DNA from: Thermoflexus sp.
Lineage (GTDB): Bacteria; Chloroflexota; Anaerolineae; Aggregatilineales; Aggregatilineaceae
Reading direction: 5' to 3'
DNA: 64,000 nucleotides
Assembly: GCA_020724465.1 (NCBI GenBank)
Contig: DYGX01000006.1
Span: 131,603-195,602, forward strand
Numbering within the stretch: position 1 is the stretch's first letter; each line of letters starts with the position of its first letter. The notes below the pieces were generated by a model, which searched no databases, had not been told where the DNA came from, and worked only from the letters and a program-made list of their open reading frames with translations. Made by a program: the position numbers and the translations under genes. Below, in pieces: positions 16,696-25,690 of this stretch.

Positions 16696-17487
16696 ATGAC
16701 GCTTGAGCTGGACATCGACCAGATACGCGGCTGGGTGGCCGAGGCCGGGCAGATCGCCCTGCGCTATTTCGGCAACGTCACCGCCGAGTGGAAGGGCATC
16801 GCCGATCCCGTCACCGAGGCCGACCGCGAGATCGAGCGGCTGCTGGCGCGCCGCATCCGCGAGACGTACCCGCGCCACGGCATCCTGGGCGAGGAATACG
16901 GCGGCGAGACGCTCGACCACAGCCTGATCTGGACCATCGACCCGATCGACGGCACGCGGGTGTTTGTGGACGGCCTGCCAACCTGGAGCATCACCATCGC
17001 CCTGCTGGAAGACCGCGTTCCGACCTTTGGGCTGGTCTACATCCCGCTTTACGATGACTGGACCTACACCGACGGAGACGACGTGATCTGCAACGGGCGG
17101 TCGGTGCGCGGGCGGCTGAAGACGCGCTGGTCCGACGACTCGATCGTGCTCTCGCGCAGCGACGCGCACTCGTGGTTCGAGATGACCTTCACTCGCGTGG
17201 TGGCGCTGGGCAGCACGGCGACGCACTTCGCGTACACGGCGCGCGGCTCGGCCCTGGCGACGGTCGCGCACGGCTCGTATGTGTGGGATATTGCGGCGGG
17301 CGCCGCGATCCTTGCCAAGCAAGGCGGCGAGCTGCGGCTGCACTCCGGCAAGCTGCTCGACTGGCAGACGCTTGACCTGCACGCGCGCATCGACGAGGCG
17401 TTCTTCGGCGGGCATCCGGCCGTCGTCGAGCGCCTGATCCCGCTCTTTCACCGCCGGCCCGAACCGATCCGGCACCCCGGCTGGTAG
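16696..17487 (+). CDS. inositol-monophosphatase-family phosphatase
   Basis: A 263-residue member of the Mg-dependent, Li-sensitive phosphatase family (inositol monophosphatase, histidinol-phosphatase HisN and CysQ types). Metal-binding motifs are GEEYGG (about 65-70), DPIDGT (about 82-87) and the C-terminal WDIAAG. A lone TDPVTEAD-like stretch (ADPVTEADREIE) completes the site. The substrate cannot be told from sequence; histidinol phosphate or inositol phosphate are the usual ones. AAGGA lies before the ATG. The gene follows the FecR/SH3 gene by 23 bases and may share its transcript. Confidence 0.88.
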   Translation: MTLELDIDQIRGWVAEAGQIALRYFGNVTAEWKGIADPVTEADREIERLLARRIRETYPRHGILGEEYGGETLDHSLIWTIDPIDGTRVFVDGLPTWSITIALLEDRVPTFGLVYIPLYDDWTYTDGDDVICNGRSVRGRLKTRWSDDSIVLSRSDAHSWFEMTFTRVVALGSTATHFAYTARGSALATVAHGSYVWDIAAGAAILAKQGGELRLHSGKLLDWQTLDLHARIDEAFFGGHPAVVERLIPLFHRRPEPIRHPGW

Positions 17488-17491
17488 GCGC

Positions 17492-17531
17492 GCAAACAAA
17501 ACGGCCCTGCGGAGCGCATCCACAGGGCCGT
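17492..17531 (-). terminator. terminator between convergent genes
   Basis: ACGGCCCTG (17501-17509) and CAGGGCCGT (17523-17531) form a perfect 9-bp stem. On the minus strand it is followed by TTTTGTTTGCG, so it should end the WD40 gene; on the plus strand it may help end the phosphatase gene. Confidence 0.75.
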
Positions 17532-17551
17532 TCGCATGCCAGGTCCGGCTC

Positions 17552-18745
17552 TTACTGGGTTGGCGGGTTGGGGTTCGGCGACAACCGCCACGTGCCGCCC
17601 AGGCAGTCCCCGCGAATCTCGCCCTCGTAGAACGAGATCACGTCGTTATAGAGCGTCGTCAGGCGGTGCTCGCCAGGGCCGGGCACGTACTGGCCATCCT
17701 GCATCTGGCCGCCCGCGATGTAGGTATAGTCGCTCAACAGCTCGAATTCAGGCGTCAGCGCCCAGCCAAGCCGCTCGCGGATGCCCTCTTTCTCGCGCCA
17801 GATCAAGCCGAAGCCGCGCTTGGGCTGGTAGAGGCCCTCAGGCGGGACGAGGCTGGGATCGGTCTCCGGATCGCCTTCCTGGAACAGGTCGTTGAAGCAG
17901 AACCAGTCGCCGCTGTTCTCGTCCGGTCCGGCTGCCATGACCCACACCTGGCGCAAGTGACGGATCCAGAACATGCGCCCGTGTTCAAAGACCTGCTCGG
18001 CGCCCTGAACCTGAGCCGTCACCGGGGTCGGGAAGCCGGCGGGGGCAGGGGTTGGCTCGGCAGGCGGGGGCGGCGTGGGCGTCGGCGGCGCCACTTCGCC
18101 GGCCATCTCCGGGCTGGCGGGGACGCTCCAGACGCGCACCGTGCCATTCGACCCCATCGCCAGCAGCAGCGTGCCGTCCGGGCTGAAGGCAACGCGGCTC
18201 ACGACGTTGGCCGGGCCAGCGAGCACGGCCAAGCCCTGGCCGTCGACCGGGCTCCACAGCCGGGCCGAGCCGTCCACGCTGGCGCTTGCCAGCAGGGCGC
18301 CGTCCGGGCTGAAGGCGACATCCGTCACGATCGCGTTGTGCGCGTTGATCAGCGCGCGGCGCTCGCCTGAGGCGGTATCCGTCACGCGCACGCCGCCGTC
18401 GGCACTGCCGGTTGCCAGCAGCGAGCCATCCGGGCTGAAGGCCAGGCTGGTCACCAGCGTCGCGTCTTCGTCCAGCTTGCGCGCGCCCGCGCTCAGATCG
18501 GCCGTGTTATAGAGCCATACGCCATTGGAGTTCGCCACGGCCAGCCAGCGCCCGTCCTCAGACCACGCAGTGTCGTAGGCTTCCTGCGACTGCGTATCCA
18601 GGACCGCCAGCTCGGCGAGCTGCGCGGCGTTCGCCGGGCTGATCGGCTGGCGCTCGCCGCCGTCCTGGGCCATCACCATCATGCCACCGGCCAGCGCCGC
18701 GATCAGCGCCAGGCCGATGATCACCCATTCTCGTCGTTTCACCAT
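17552..18745 (-). CDS. membrane-anchored or exported WD40-repeat protein
   Basis: A 397-residue protein. An N-terminal hydrophobic segment (about 8-27, WVIIGLALIAALAGGMMVMA) is a signal or anchor. It is followed by about four WD40 blades (60-220) with repeated VAFSPDGTLLLAMGSNGTVRVW-like units, then a Pro-rich linker (TPTPPPPAEPTPAP). The C-terminal domain of about 150 residues holds Cys and Trp residues (DWFCFNDLF, GDCLGGTW) and is of a type I do not recognise, perhaps ligand-binding. Four blades are too few for a closed propeller, so the fold may be completed otherwise. Start 18745 is set by AAGGAGAG three bases upstream and by the signal segment. Confidence 0.83.
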   Translation of the reverse strand: MVKRREWVIIGLALIAALAGGMMVMAQDGGERQPISPANAAQLAELAVLDTQSQEAYDTAWSEDGRWLAVANSNGVWLYNTADLSAGARKLDEDATLVTSLAFSPDGSLLATGSADGGVRVTDTASGERRALINAHNAIVTDVAFSPDGALLASASVDGSARLWSPVDGQGLAVLAGPANVVSRVAFSPDGTLLLAMGSNGTVRVWSVPASPEMAGEVAPPTPTPPPPAEPTPAPAGFPTPVTAQVQGAEQVFEHGRMFWIRHLRQVWVMAAGPDENSGDWFCFNDLFQEGDPETDPSLVPPEGLYQPKRGFGLIWREKEGIRERLGWALTPEFELLSDYTYIAGGQMQDGQYVPGPGEHRLTTLYNDVISFYEGEIRGDCLGGTWRLSPNPNPPTQ

Positions 18746-18956
18746 TGTCTCTCCTTGTACAGCAACAAAGTGCAGCGAGCACCTGCCACCGCAGCGGCCA
18801 ACTGCTCGCCAGTGTCTCACAGCGCCGGCAGCGCGCGCGAAGCACCGCCGGTATGAGCAGCTTGCTCAACCACTGACGGCATAGATTATGGCAGATTTTA
18901 GCAACGCCTGCCCTACTGCTCGCCCGACGCTCGCCCCACGCGTGCCCGCGCTGCGG

Positions 18957-20207
<1,251 letters not shown>

Positions 20208-20231
20208 TTTCTGACGCTCCTCGCTCACGCT

Positions 20232-20262
20232 AAGCAAAAAGCAGCAATCAAGCAGCTAAAAC
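20232..20262. repeat. short run of 10-bp GCAGC(A/T)AAAA-type repeats
   Basis: Three imperfect decamers lie between the two acyl-CoA dehydrogenase genes: GCAAAAAGCA, GCAATCAAGCA and GCTAAAACC-like units. They match the large inverted array at 25541-25690. Confidence 0.5.
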
Positions 20263-20308
20263 CGTCGAGTGCCAGGTCCGCACAGGGCTGCGGCTGGCTG
20301 TATTTCGC

Positions 20309-21412
20309 TCAAACAATCGCCAGCCCTTCGAAAGCCGCGAAGCCGCGCGCGTTGCGCAGCCAGCGCTCGACCGGATGCTCGCGGATGTAGCCGTGCCCGC
20401 CCAGCGTCTGGACGGCGCTGTCGGTCACCATCAGCGCGGCTTTGGCGGCGTATTCCTTTGCCAGATAGGCTTCTTTGCCGCCCGCCTGGCCCTGATCCAG
20501 CTTCCAGGCGGCTTCCCAGGCCATCAGGCGTGCAGAGTCGATCTCAATCGCGCAGTCGGCCAGCATGAAGGCGATCGCCTGCTTGGTGGCGATCGGCACG
20601 CCGAACTGCACGCGCTCCTTGGCGTAGGTGATCGCGTAGTCGAGCGCGGCGCGCATCACGCCCACCGCCAGCGCAGCCAACGCCACGCGGCTGTGCGCCA
20701 GGATGCGTCCGAAGTCGATTCCCGCCTCTCCGCCCAGCCGCTGAGCCGGGTCGACGCGCACGTTCTCCAGCGTCAGCGTGTGGGTAGGAAGCGCGCGAAT
20801 GCCCATCAGCTTCTCGCGTGGCCCGATCGTCAGCCCGTCCGCGCCCCCGTTCACAAAGAACCCGTCCACCTGCCCGGCATCCGCATTCCACGCATAGACC
20901 AGGATCGTCTCCGCGCCCTCGGCCAGGGGTACATAGGCTTTCTTGCCGTTGAGCACATAGCAGCCGTCGCCGTCGCGGGTGGCGGTCGTGGCAGGGTGCA
21001 GCGGGTCGAACGCGATCGCCGGTTCCAGCAGCGCGGCGCTGACGGGCGGCGGCGTCTCGCTCAGGAACAGATCCATCATCTGCTCGCGCTGCGCATCCGT
21101 CCCGGCCAGCACCAGCGGCACCGCCACCAGAGCCGGCGCCATCAGCCGCAGCGCCAGCGCCAGATCGCCATAGGCCAGCTCTTCATAAGCCAGGACGCCG
21201 GTCACCGCGCTGTAGGTCTCGGCGAAACCGCCCAGGCTCTCTGGGATGCTGCCGGGCAGGATGCCCAGCTCCCAGCCGGTCTGCACGACGCGGTCCGGAA
21301 AGGCGCCGCTCTCGTCGGCGTCGTGCGCGGCGGGGCGCACAACCTCGGCGCTGTAGCGGCGCACCGCGTCAATGAGCATTTGTTGTTCCGATGTGGGAGT
21401 CAGACTGATCAT
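20309..21412 (-). CDS. acyl-CoA dehydrogenase (second copy)
   Basis: A 367-residue acyl-CoA dehydrogenase, distinct from its neighbour. N-terminal helical domain (SEQQMLIDAVRRYSAEVV), middle beta domain (NGKKAYVPLAEGAETILVY) and C-terminal helices (RVQFGVPIATKQAIAFMLAD; GYIREHPVERWLRNARGFA). It ends at EGLAIV, right after the usual catalytic-Glu position, so it is shorter at the C-terminus than the other enzyme. Adjacent unlike acyl-CoA dehydrogenases can act as heteromers in steroid or branched-chain degradation in other bacteria; whether this pair does is unknown. AAGGAGG lies 7 bases before the ATG. It follows tetR by 51 bases. Confidence 0.92.
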   Translation of the reverse strand: MISLTPTSEQQMLIDAVRRYSAEVVRPAAHDADESGAFPDRVVQTGWELGILPGSIPESLGGFAETYSAVTGVLAYEELAYGDLALALRLMAPALVAVPLVLAGTDAQREQMMDLFLSETPPPVSAALLEPAIAFDPLHPATTATRDGDGCYVLNGKKAYVPLAEGAETILVYAWNADAGQVDGFFVNGGADGLTIGPREKLMGIRALPTHTLTLENVRVDPAQRLGGEAGIDFGRILAHSRVALAALAVGVMRAALDYAITYAKERVQFGVPIATKQAIAFMLADCAIEIDSARLMAWEAAWKLDQGQAGGKEAYLAKEYAAKAALMVTDSAVQTLGGHGYIREHPVERWLRNARGFAAFEGLAIV

Positions 21413-21463
21413 GCTTGTGCCTCCTTAACCAATCTTTCGTTGCGCTATGAATCAAAGCCGTCT

Positions 21464-22081
21464 TTAACGGGGAGTATCGTCCGCGGGCAGCGGGCGCAGC
21501 GCGGCAAGAAAGGTCCCGGCGATCTCGTCGGCGATCTCGCGCCCGGTCAGGCGCCCGCCCTCGCGGTACCACAGGCTGACCCAGTTCAACGCGCCGAACA
21601 GTGTCTTGACGAAGATCCCGACATCCACCGGGCGAAAATCCCCGGCGGCGATACCCTCTTCGACCACCTGCCGGTATAGCCCTTCGAGCGTGTCGCGCTG
21701 GCGAACGTACTGGTCGCGCACGCCGGGCATCTCCAGCAGCGCGCGCCCCTCAAAGATCACCGCCGCGGCGATATTGACATGTTCGATCTCGCTCAGCACA
21801 TGGATCTGCACGATCGCGCGCAGCTTCTCCGCCGGGGGATCGGCGCTGTTGACCACCGCGCGCACACTGCGGGTAATCTGCGTGAGACCGTGGTCTAGCA
21901 CGGCGCATAGCAGGTCTTCCTTGCTGGGGAAGTGATGATACAGGCTGCCAGCAGTCAGGTGCACCTCAGCAGCGATCTCGGCCATGGTCGCGCCGTGATA
22001 GCCTTTGCGGTAAAACACCGTCGCTGCCGCCTTGAGAATGGCATCAGGCTGGACTGTCTGCTCAGCCGGTTTGCGGGGCAT
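21464..22081 (-). CDS. TetR-family transcriptional repressor
   Basis: A 205-residue TetR regulator. The helix-turn-helix is at residues about 14-60 (ILKAAATVFYRKGYHGATMAEIAAEVHLTAGSLYHHF pattern, shown in part), followed by an all-helical ligand domain. It heads an operon with two acyl-CoA dehydrogenases, and a near-perfect palindrome covers its own -10 box, so it very likely represses itself and both enzymes. By analogy with FadR/KstR2-like TetR proteins the inducer may be an acyl-CoA; this is inference. GGAG lies 8 bases before the ATG. Confidence 0.93.
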   Translation of the reverse strand: MPRKPAEQTVQPDAILKAAATVFYRKGYHGATMAEIAAEVHLTAGSLYHHFPSKEDLLCAVLDHGLTQITRSVRAVVNSADPPAEKLRAIVQIHVLSEIEHVNIAAAVIFEGRALLEMPGVRDQYVRQRDTLEGLYRQVVEEGIAAGDFRPVDVGIFVKTLFGALNWVSLWYREGGRLTGREIADEIAGTFLAALRPLPADDTPR

Positions 22082-22100
22082 GGCGCGCTCCGTCCATCAA

Positions 22101-22125
22101 ATAATCAAATGTAAATTTGATTATA
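22101..22125 (-). promoter_or_regulatory. TetR operator overlapping the -10 box
   Basis: A 24-bp inverted repeat (22101-22124) has perfect 10-bp arms, ATAATCAAAT and ATTTGATTAT, around a GTAA centre. It is AT-rich in a GC-rich setting and lies 20 bases before the tetR start. TATAAT on the minus strand (22120-22125) overlaps one arm, so bound repressor would block RNA polymerase. Confidence 0.8.
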
Positions 22126-22162
22126 GACGAACTATCGCGCGTCTGGCAATGGGTCTGAGGGC

Positions 22163-22190
22163 GCAAAAAGAGCAGGCGGCGCGCCTGCTC
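22163..22190 (-). terminator. intrinsic terminator of the lipoprotein gene
   Basis: GAGCAGGCG and CGCCTGCTC form a perfect 9-bp stem with a 3-base loop. On the minus strand TTTTTGCG follows. It sits 34 bases after the lipoprotein stop at 22224. Confidence 0.85.
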
Positions 22191-22223
22191 CTGGATGAAT
22201 CCCCCTCGGTGCGTGCCGGGAGA

Positions 22224-22946
22224 TCAGTTGACGACCTGAAACTGCGCCTGGGAATAAAGCTGGCCGTCCAACAACAACTCGACCGACCACTCGCCGACGT
22301 CAAAAACGTAATTCGGCGCGTCCGGGACGATCGAGCAGTAGGCGCAGACCTGATCCCAGTCGCGATTGGGGATCCAGCACTCTCGCTCCTCGTGGAACAG
22401 CACACCGTTGGCGAACCACCGCACCCCGAAGACCGCTCCCGCCTTCAGATTGGTCAGCGTGGTGACGACGTAGATCTGGTCTTCGGTGGAGTTGAAGACC
22501 GAGGTCCGGTCGACGGCACAGCCATCCTGAGAGCGGATGCCGGTGGTGGTCGTCGTGTCGGAGAACGTCGTGCCGCTGGCGGGCGGAGGTGTCGCGCCCG
22601 GCTCGGGTGTGGCGCCGGGCATTGTCCCCGCGCCGCCTGCCACGTTCGGCTGAACCGGGACGCCGCCGCGATTCATGGCCGTCAGGGTTGCCTGGGCGGC
22701 AAAAGCGGTCGCCTCGGCGCTGTTGCGCTCGGTTTCGAGTACCAGGCTTTGGTCGGCGGTGAGCTGAAGTTCGGCGATCGCCGTTCCTGACTGGCCCATC
22801 TGATCCAGTGTCGCCTTGATCTGGAACACTTCCGTCTCAAGATCACTCACCGAAGTCGTATCCATGAACGTATCACAGGCGCCCAGGGTTAGCGATAGCG
22901 GTACCAACAACAACATCCCCCGTTTCGCCCAAGAAGTAAAACGCAT
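22224..22946 (-). CDS. lipoprotein with coiled-coil region
   Basis: A 240-residue lipoprotein. The signal (WAKRGMLLLVPLSLTLG) ends in lipobox LGAC with the lipid Cys at about 24. Residues about 30-90 form a helical, probably coiled-coil segment (SVSDLETEVFQIKATLDQMG). A Pro/Thr/Gly linker follows, then a beta-rich C-terminal domain (about 145-240) with several Cys and aromatic residues (WIPNRDWDQVCAYC), which may bind a ligand. GGAGG lies 9 bases before ATG 22946. TACACT (22994-22999) may be the -10 box. Function unknown. Confidence 0.82.
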   Translation of the reverse strand: MRFTSWAKRGMLLLVPLSLTLGACDTFMDTTSVSDLETEVFQIKATLDQMGQSGTAIAELQLTADQSLVLETERNSAEATAFAAQATLTAMNRGGVPVQPNVAGGAGTMPGATPEPGATPPPASGTTFSDTTTTTGIRSQDGCAVDRTSVFNSTEDQIYVVTTLTNLKAGAVFGVRWFANGVLFHEERECWIPNRDWDQVCAYCSIVPDAPNYVFDVGEWSVELLLDGQLYSQAQFQVVN

Positions 22947-23057
22947 CCTGCCGATCCTCCAAACACTGAAACGGTTTCCCCCCAAGCCCGGCTAGTGTAC
23001 CGCAACTGTAGCGAGGTTGACCAAGAACCGCCAGCAAACGAGAGCAGGAAGCGAGGG

Positions 23058-23090
23058 TGAAAAAACTGAAACCCCGCACGCAGCGGGGCT
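23058..23090 (-). terminator. intrinsic terminator of the Flp pilin gene
   Basis: On the minus strand CCCCGC and GCGGGG form a 6-bp stem with a 5-base loop, followed by TTTCAGTTTTTTC. It lies 31 bases after the pilin stop. Confidence 0.75.
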
Positions 23091-23120
23091 TCTGGCACAG
23101 CATAACGAAACGAGTGAGAT

Positions 23121-23267
23121 TTAGAGGGCGTTGACGATGTTCGAGAAGACGTTCCCGATGGCCGGGCCAAGCAGGGCCAGGATGATGATCACCACGACGG
23201 CGACCAGGACCAGAATGAGCGCGTACTCGACCAGACCTTGACCTTCTTCACGAGGCAGATACAACAT
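23121..23267 (-). CDS. Flp/Fap-type type IVb pilin
   Basis: A 48-residue protein too short for usual ORF cut-offs. It reads MLYLPREEGQGLVEYALI, then a run of about 20 hydrophobic residues, then GPAIGNVFSNIVNAL. This is the class IVb prepilin pattern: a short basic leader, cleavage after Gly within EEGQ, Glu at position +4 or +5 (VEY) and a long hydrophobic helix. AAGGAG lies 8 bases before the ATG and a terminator follows, so it is a compact, well-expressed unit. No tad assembly genes or prepilin peptidase are in the window, so export must use machinery encoded elsewhere. Recognition is by motif only. Confidence 0.9.
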   Translation of the reverse strand: MLYLPREEGQGLVEYALILVLVAVVVIIILALLGPAIGNVFSNIVNAL

Positions 23268-23861
23268 GGTGGATTACTCCTTGATGGATAATTAATGAAT
23301 GAGCCATCGATTGATGCGACCTCATCGTAACACGGAAGACCGGGCGAATCAAGGTGAGCGGAGCGGCTTTCACAAAATATTCACTGTTGACTCGGGAGCC
23401 GTATAGAAATCTTGACACAATTTTATCTTAATTTAAAAATGTAAAGATCGCTGGGCCGTGCGCAGGTCAAGATGTTAACATTGCGCTTCGAAGGACGGTG
23501 GCGTCACCTCGCTCGTCGGCCCCCCGATCCACCACCTGTCCTATTCGAAAACCGTCAAGATTACTCATGCGCCGCCGCATCCCGGATCGTACACTGAAAC
23601 CAGACGCGGCAAAAACCCGCGTTGGGCGCTTTTGACGGCGAGCAGAGAGCCGGGCAGACCGGGCGAGGTAGCGGGGTGGGTGGAGTTGGGCGGCGTCGTC
23701 CCGGGCGCTCGTGGGTGGCAGTCTGATTTGTCCTATGCTCTCTCTTCCGAAAGCGCTCGCCAGCGCCGGACGGCGCACGCCAGAGGGCAGCCGCTCAACC
23801 CTGGGCTGCCCTCTTCGCTTGGATCGCGGCTGTGATCCTGCCCGGCGCGTGCCGGCCCCGT
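23268..23861. other. 594-bp region with no supported gene; AT-rich island
   Basis: Bases 23380-23450 are unusually AT-rich. A plus-strand promoter-like pair TTGACA (23412-23417) and TAAAAA (23434-23439, spacer 16) is present, and a hairpin (AGAGGGCAGCC 23782-23792 with GGCTGCCCTCT 23804-23814) lies near the end. Open frames here have no SD and Arg-rich random-looking products. A small RNA is possible but not shown. I tested by eye for tmRNA, RNase P, SRP and 6S RNA signatures and saw none. Confidence 0.4.
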
Positions 23862-24536
23862 TCACTCGCCCCAGATCGACGCAATCCGGCGCAACGTGGT
23901 GCGCATCAGGTCTTCGATCGCGCCGAAATCGCGCGCGTCGACCCAGTCTTTGCGGACCAGGTTGCTGCCCATGCCCACGCACGCTGCCCCTGCCCGGAAC
24001 CACGCGCGCAGGTTGTCTTCATCTGGTGTGACCCCCCCGGTCGGCATGATCCGCGTCCAGGGACGCGGCCCGCGCACTGCCTTGACGAAGTCCGGCCCGC
24101 CGACCGACTCGCCGGGAAAGATTTTGACGATTTCCGCGCCGAACTCCTCGGCCCGCGCGATCTCGGTCACCGTCCCGCAGCCCGGCAAATATGCCACCTT
24201 GCGCCGGTTGCACAGCCGCGCCACCTCTTCGTTGAAGTTCGGCCCCACGACGAAATTCGCGCCCAGCGCCAGATACAATCCGGCGGTCGGCGCGTCTTCC
24301 ACCGAGCCAACGCCGACGATCAGATCGGGATGCTCAACGGCGCAGTATTTGACCAGCGGGCCAAAGACCTCGAAGGCAAAATCGCCCCGGTTGGTGAACT
24401 CCAGCACGCGCCCGCCCCCGCGCATCAGCGCCCCGGCGACCTGCTGCGCCACGTCGAGATCGGGGTGGTAGAACAGGGGGACCAGCCGTGTTTCGAGCAT
24501 CGTGTTATAGACCGTCAGGCGGTCAAAACGGGCCAT
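23862..24536 (-). CDS. KDPG/KHG aldolase family protein
   Basis: A 224-residue class I aldolase of the Eda family, which cleaves 2-keto-3-deoxy-6-phosphogluconate (or related keto acids) to pyruvate and an aldehyde. The Schiff-base Lys is in EIVKIFPGE, the catalytic Glu in LEFTNRG, and the phosphate loop is PTGGVTPDE. Start 24536 fits GGAGGAG just upstream; the longer frame is Arg-rich noise. TATACT on the minus strand (24600-24605) is a good -10 box. No Entner-Doudoroff partner genes are adjacent. It is divergent from the thioesterase gene. Confidence 0.9.
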   Translation of the reverse strand: MARFDRLTVYNTMLETRLVPLFYHPDLDVAQQVAGALMRGGGRVLEFTNRGDFAFEVFGPLVKYCAVEHPDLIVGVGSVEDAPTAGLYLALGANFVVGPNFNEEVARLCNRRKVAYLPGCGTVTEIARAEEFGAEIVKIFPGESVGGPDFVKAVRGPRPWTRIMPTGGVTPDEDNLRAWFRAGAACVGMGSNLVRKDWVDARDFGAIEDLMRTTLRRIASIWGE

Positions 24537-24673
24537 GTGCTCCTCCTCCGCGCGGCGCTCGCCAGCCGCCGCGTCTGGCAAAACAGGGATGCGAGCGTTA
24601 GTATAGCACGGACCCGTCCGGCAACGCCCGGCGCGGGATGTTGCTGCGGCATCATGACACCGGACACGAGACC

Positions 24674-25555
24674 ATGCCACGCATTCACGAGCGCGCCTTT
24701 CGCGTGCGGCACTACGAGTGCGACGCGTACGGCCATGTGAACCACGCCAACTATTTGCGCTACATGCAAGAAGCCGCGATGGATGCCTCTGCTGCGGCAG
24801 GCTACGACTTCGCACGGTACGAGGCGATTCGCCGTCAGTGGTGGATCCGCGAGACCGAGATCGAGTATCTTCGCCCGCTGGCCTATGGCGACACGGTCAT
24901 CGTGAAAACCTGGGTGGCGGACTTTCACCGCGTGCGTTCCCGGCGCGCCTACGAGCTGCGCCGCGCAGACACGGGGGAGATCGTCGCGCAAGCGCACACC
25001 GACTGGGTCTTTCTTGACTCCGACACCATGCGCCCGGTGACCATCCCGGACGAGATGATCGCCGCGTTCTTCCCCGAAGGGATGCCCAACGAGCGCACCG
25101 CGCGCGAGCCGTTCCCCCCGGCGCCGCCCCCGCCGCCGGGCGCGTACACCCTGCGCCGCGAGGTCGAGTGGCGCGATCTAGACGCCGCCGGGCACGTCAA
25201 TAACGCGAATTACATGGCCTATTGCGAGGATGCGGGTATCCACGTCGCCGCCGCGTTCGGCTGGACCATCCGTCGCATGATCGAGGCCGGCTTCGGCATC
25301 GTGGCGCGCCACTACCGGCTCGAATACAAACAGCCCGCCATGCTGGGGGACACACTCGAAATCCTGACCTACATCGGCGAGTTCGGGCGCACCTCGGCCG
25401 TGCGCCATTACCTCATCACGCGCGCGAGCGATGGCGCGCTGCTGGCGCGGGCACGGGCGCGCTGGGTGTGGGTCGACCTCAAGACCGGCCGCCCGATCCG
25501 CATCCCGCCGGAGTTCGCGGCAGATTTCGCGGCAAACATAGCCAAAAGCAGCTAA
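24674..25555 (+). CDS. acyl-CoA thioesterase with two hotdog domains
   Basis: A 293-residue protein made of two 4HBT hotdog domains in tandem. The first (residues about 5-130) has YECDAYGHVNHANYL and the second (about 160-285) has EWRDLDAAGHVNNANYM; both keep the Asp and HVN residues of YbgC/4HBT thioesterases. Such double-hotdog enzymes hydrolyse acyl-CoA or acyl-ACP. A Pro-rich linker (PPAPPPPPG) joins the halves. ATG 24674 was chosen because similarity starts there; the SD is weak. The last residues, AKSS, are encoded by the start of a 10-bp repeat array. Confidence 0.88.
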   Translation: MPRIHERAFRVRHYECDAYGHVNHANYLRYMQEAAMDASAAAGYDFARYEAIRRQWWIRETEIEYLRPLAYGDTVIVKTWVADFHRVRSRRAYELRRADTGEIVAQAHTDWVFLDSDTMRPVTIPDEMIAAFFPEGMPNERTAREPFPPAPPPPPGAYTLRREVEWRDLDAAGHVNNANYMAYCEDAGIHVAAAFGWTIRRMIEAGFGIVARHYRLEYKQPAMLGDTLEILTYIGEFGRTSAVRHYLITRASDGALLARARARWVWVDLKTGRPIRIPPEFAADFAANIAKSS

Positions 25556-25690
25556 CTGCAGCGAAAAGCAGCTAGAAACAGCTAAGAGCAGCTAGAAGCA
25601 CCGAAAACAGTATTGCTGCCCTTTGCTGCCCTTTGCTGTCTTTTGCTGTCTTTCGCTGCCTTTTGCTGTCTTTAGCTGCTCTTTGCTGAT
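25541..25690. repeat. inverted array of 10-bp repeats between convergent genes
   Basis: The left arm (25541-25610) holds about six copies of a GCAGC(T/G)AAAA-type decamer. The right arm (25613-25690) holds about eight copies of its complement, CTTTTGCTGT/CTTTGCTGCC. Together they can fold into an imperfect hairpin of about 65 bp. The arms reach into the 3' ends of both flanking genes, and both proteins end in AKSS. A smaller plus-orientation piece is at 20232-20262. Confidence 0.85.

Noticed and set aside
23467-24003. 178-residue minus-strand frame after the Flp gene
   Set aside because: Arg-rich shadow-type product with no SD; it overlaps the end of the aldolase gene in another frame.
25541-25690. 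Repeat array as a CRISPR
   Set aside because: Units are 10 bp, contiguous and without spacers, and the orientation inverts in the middle.
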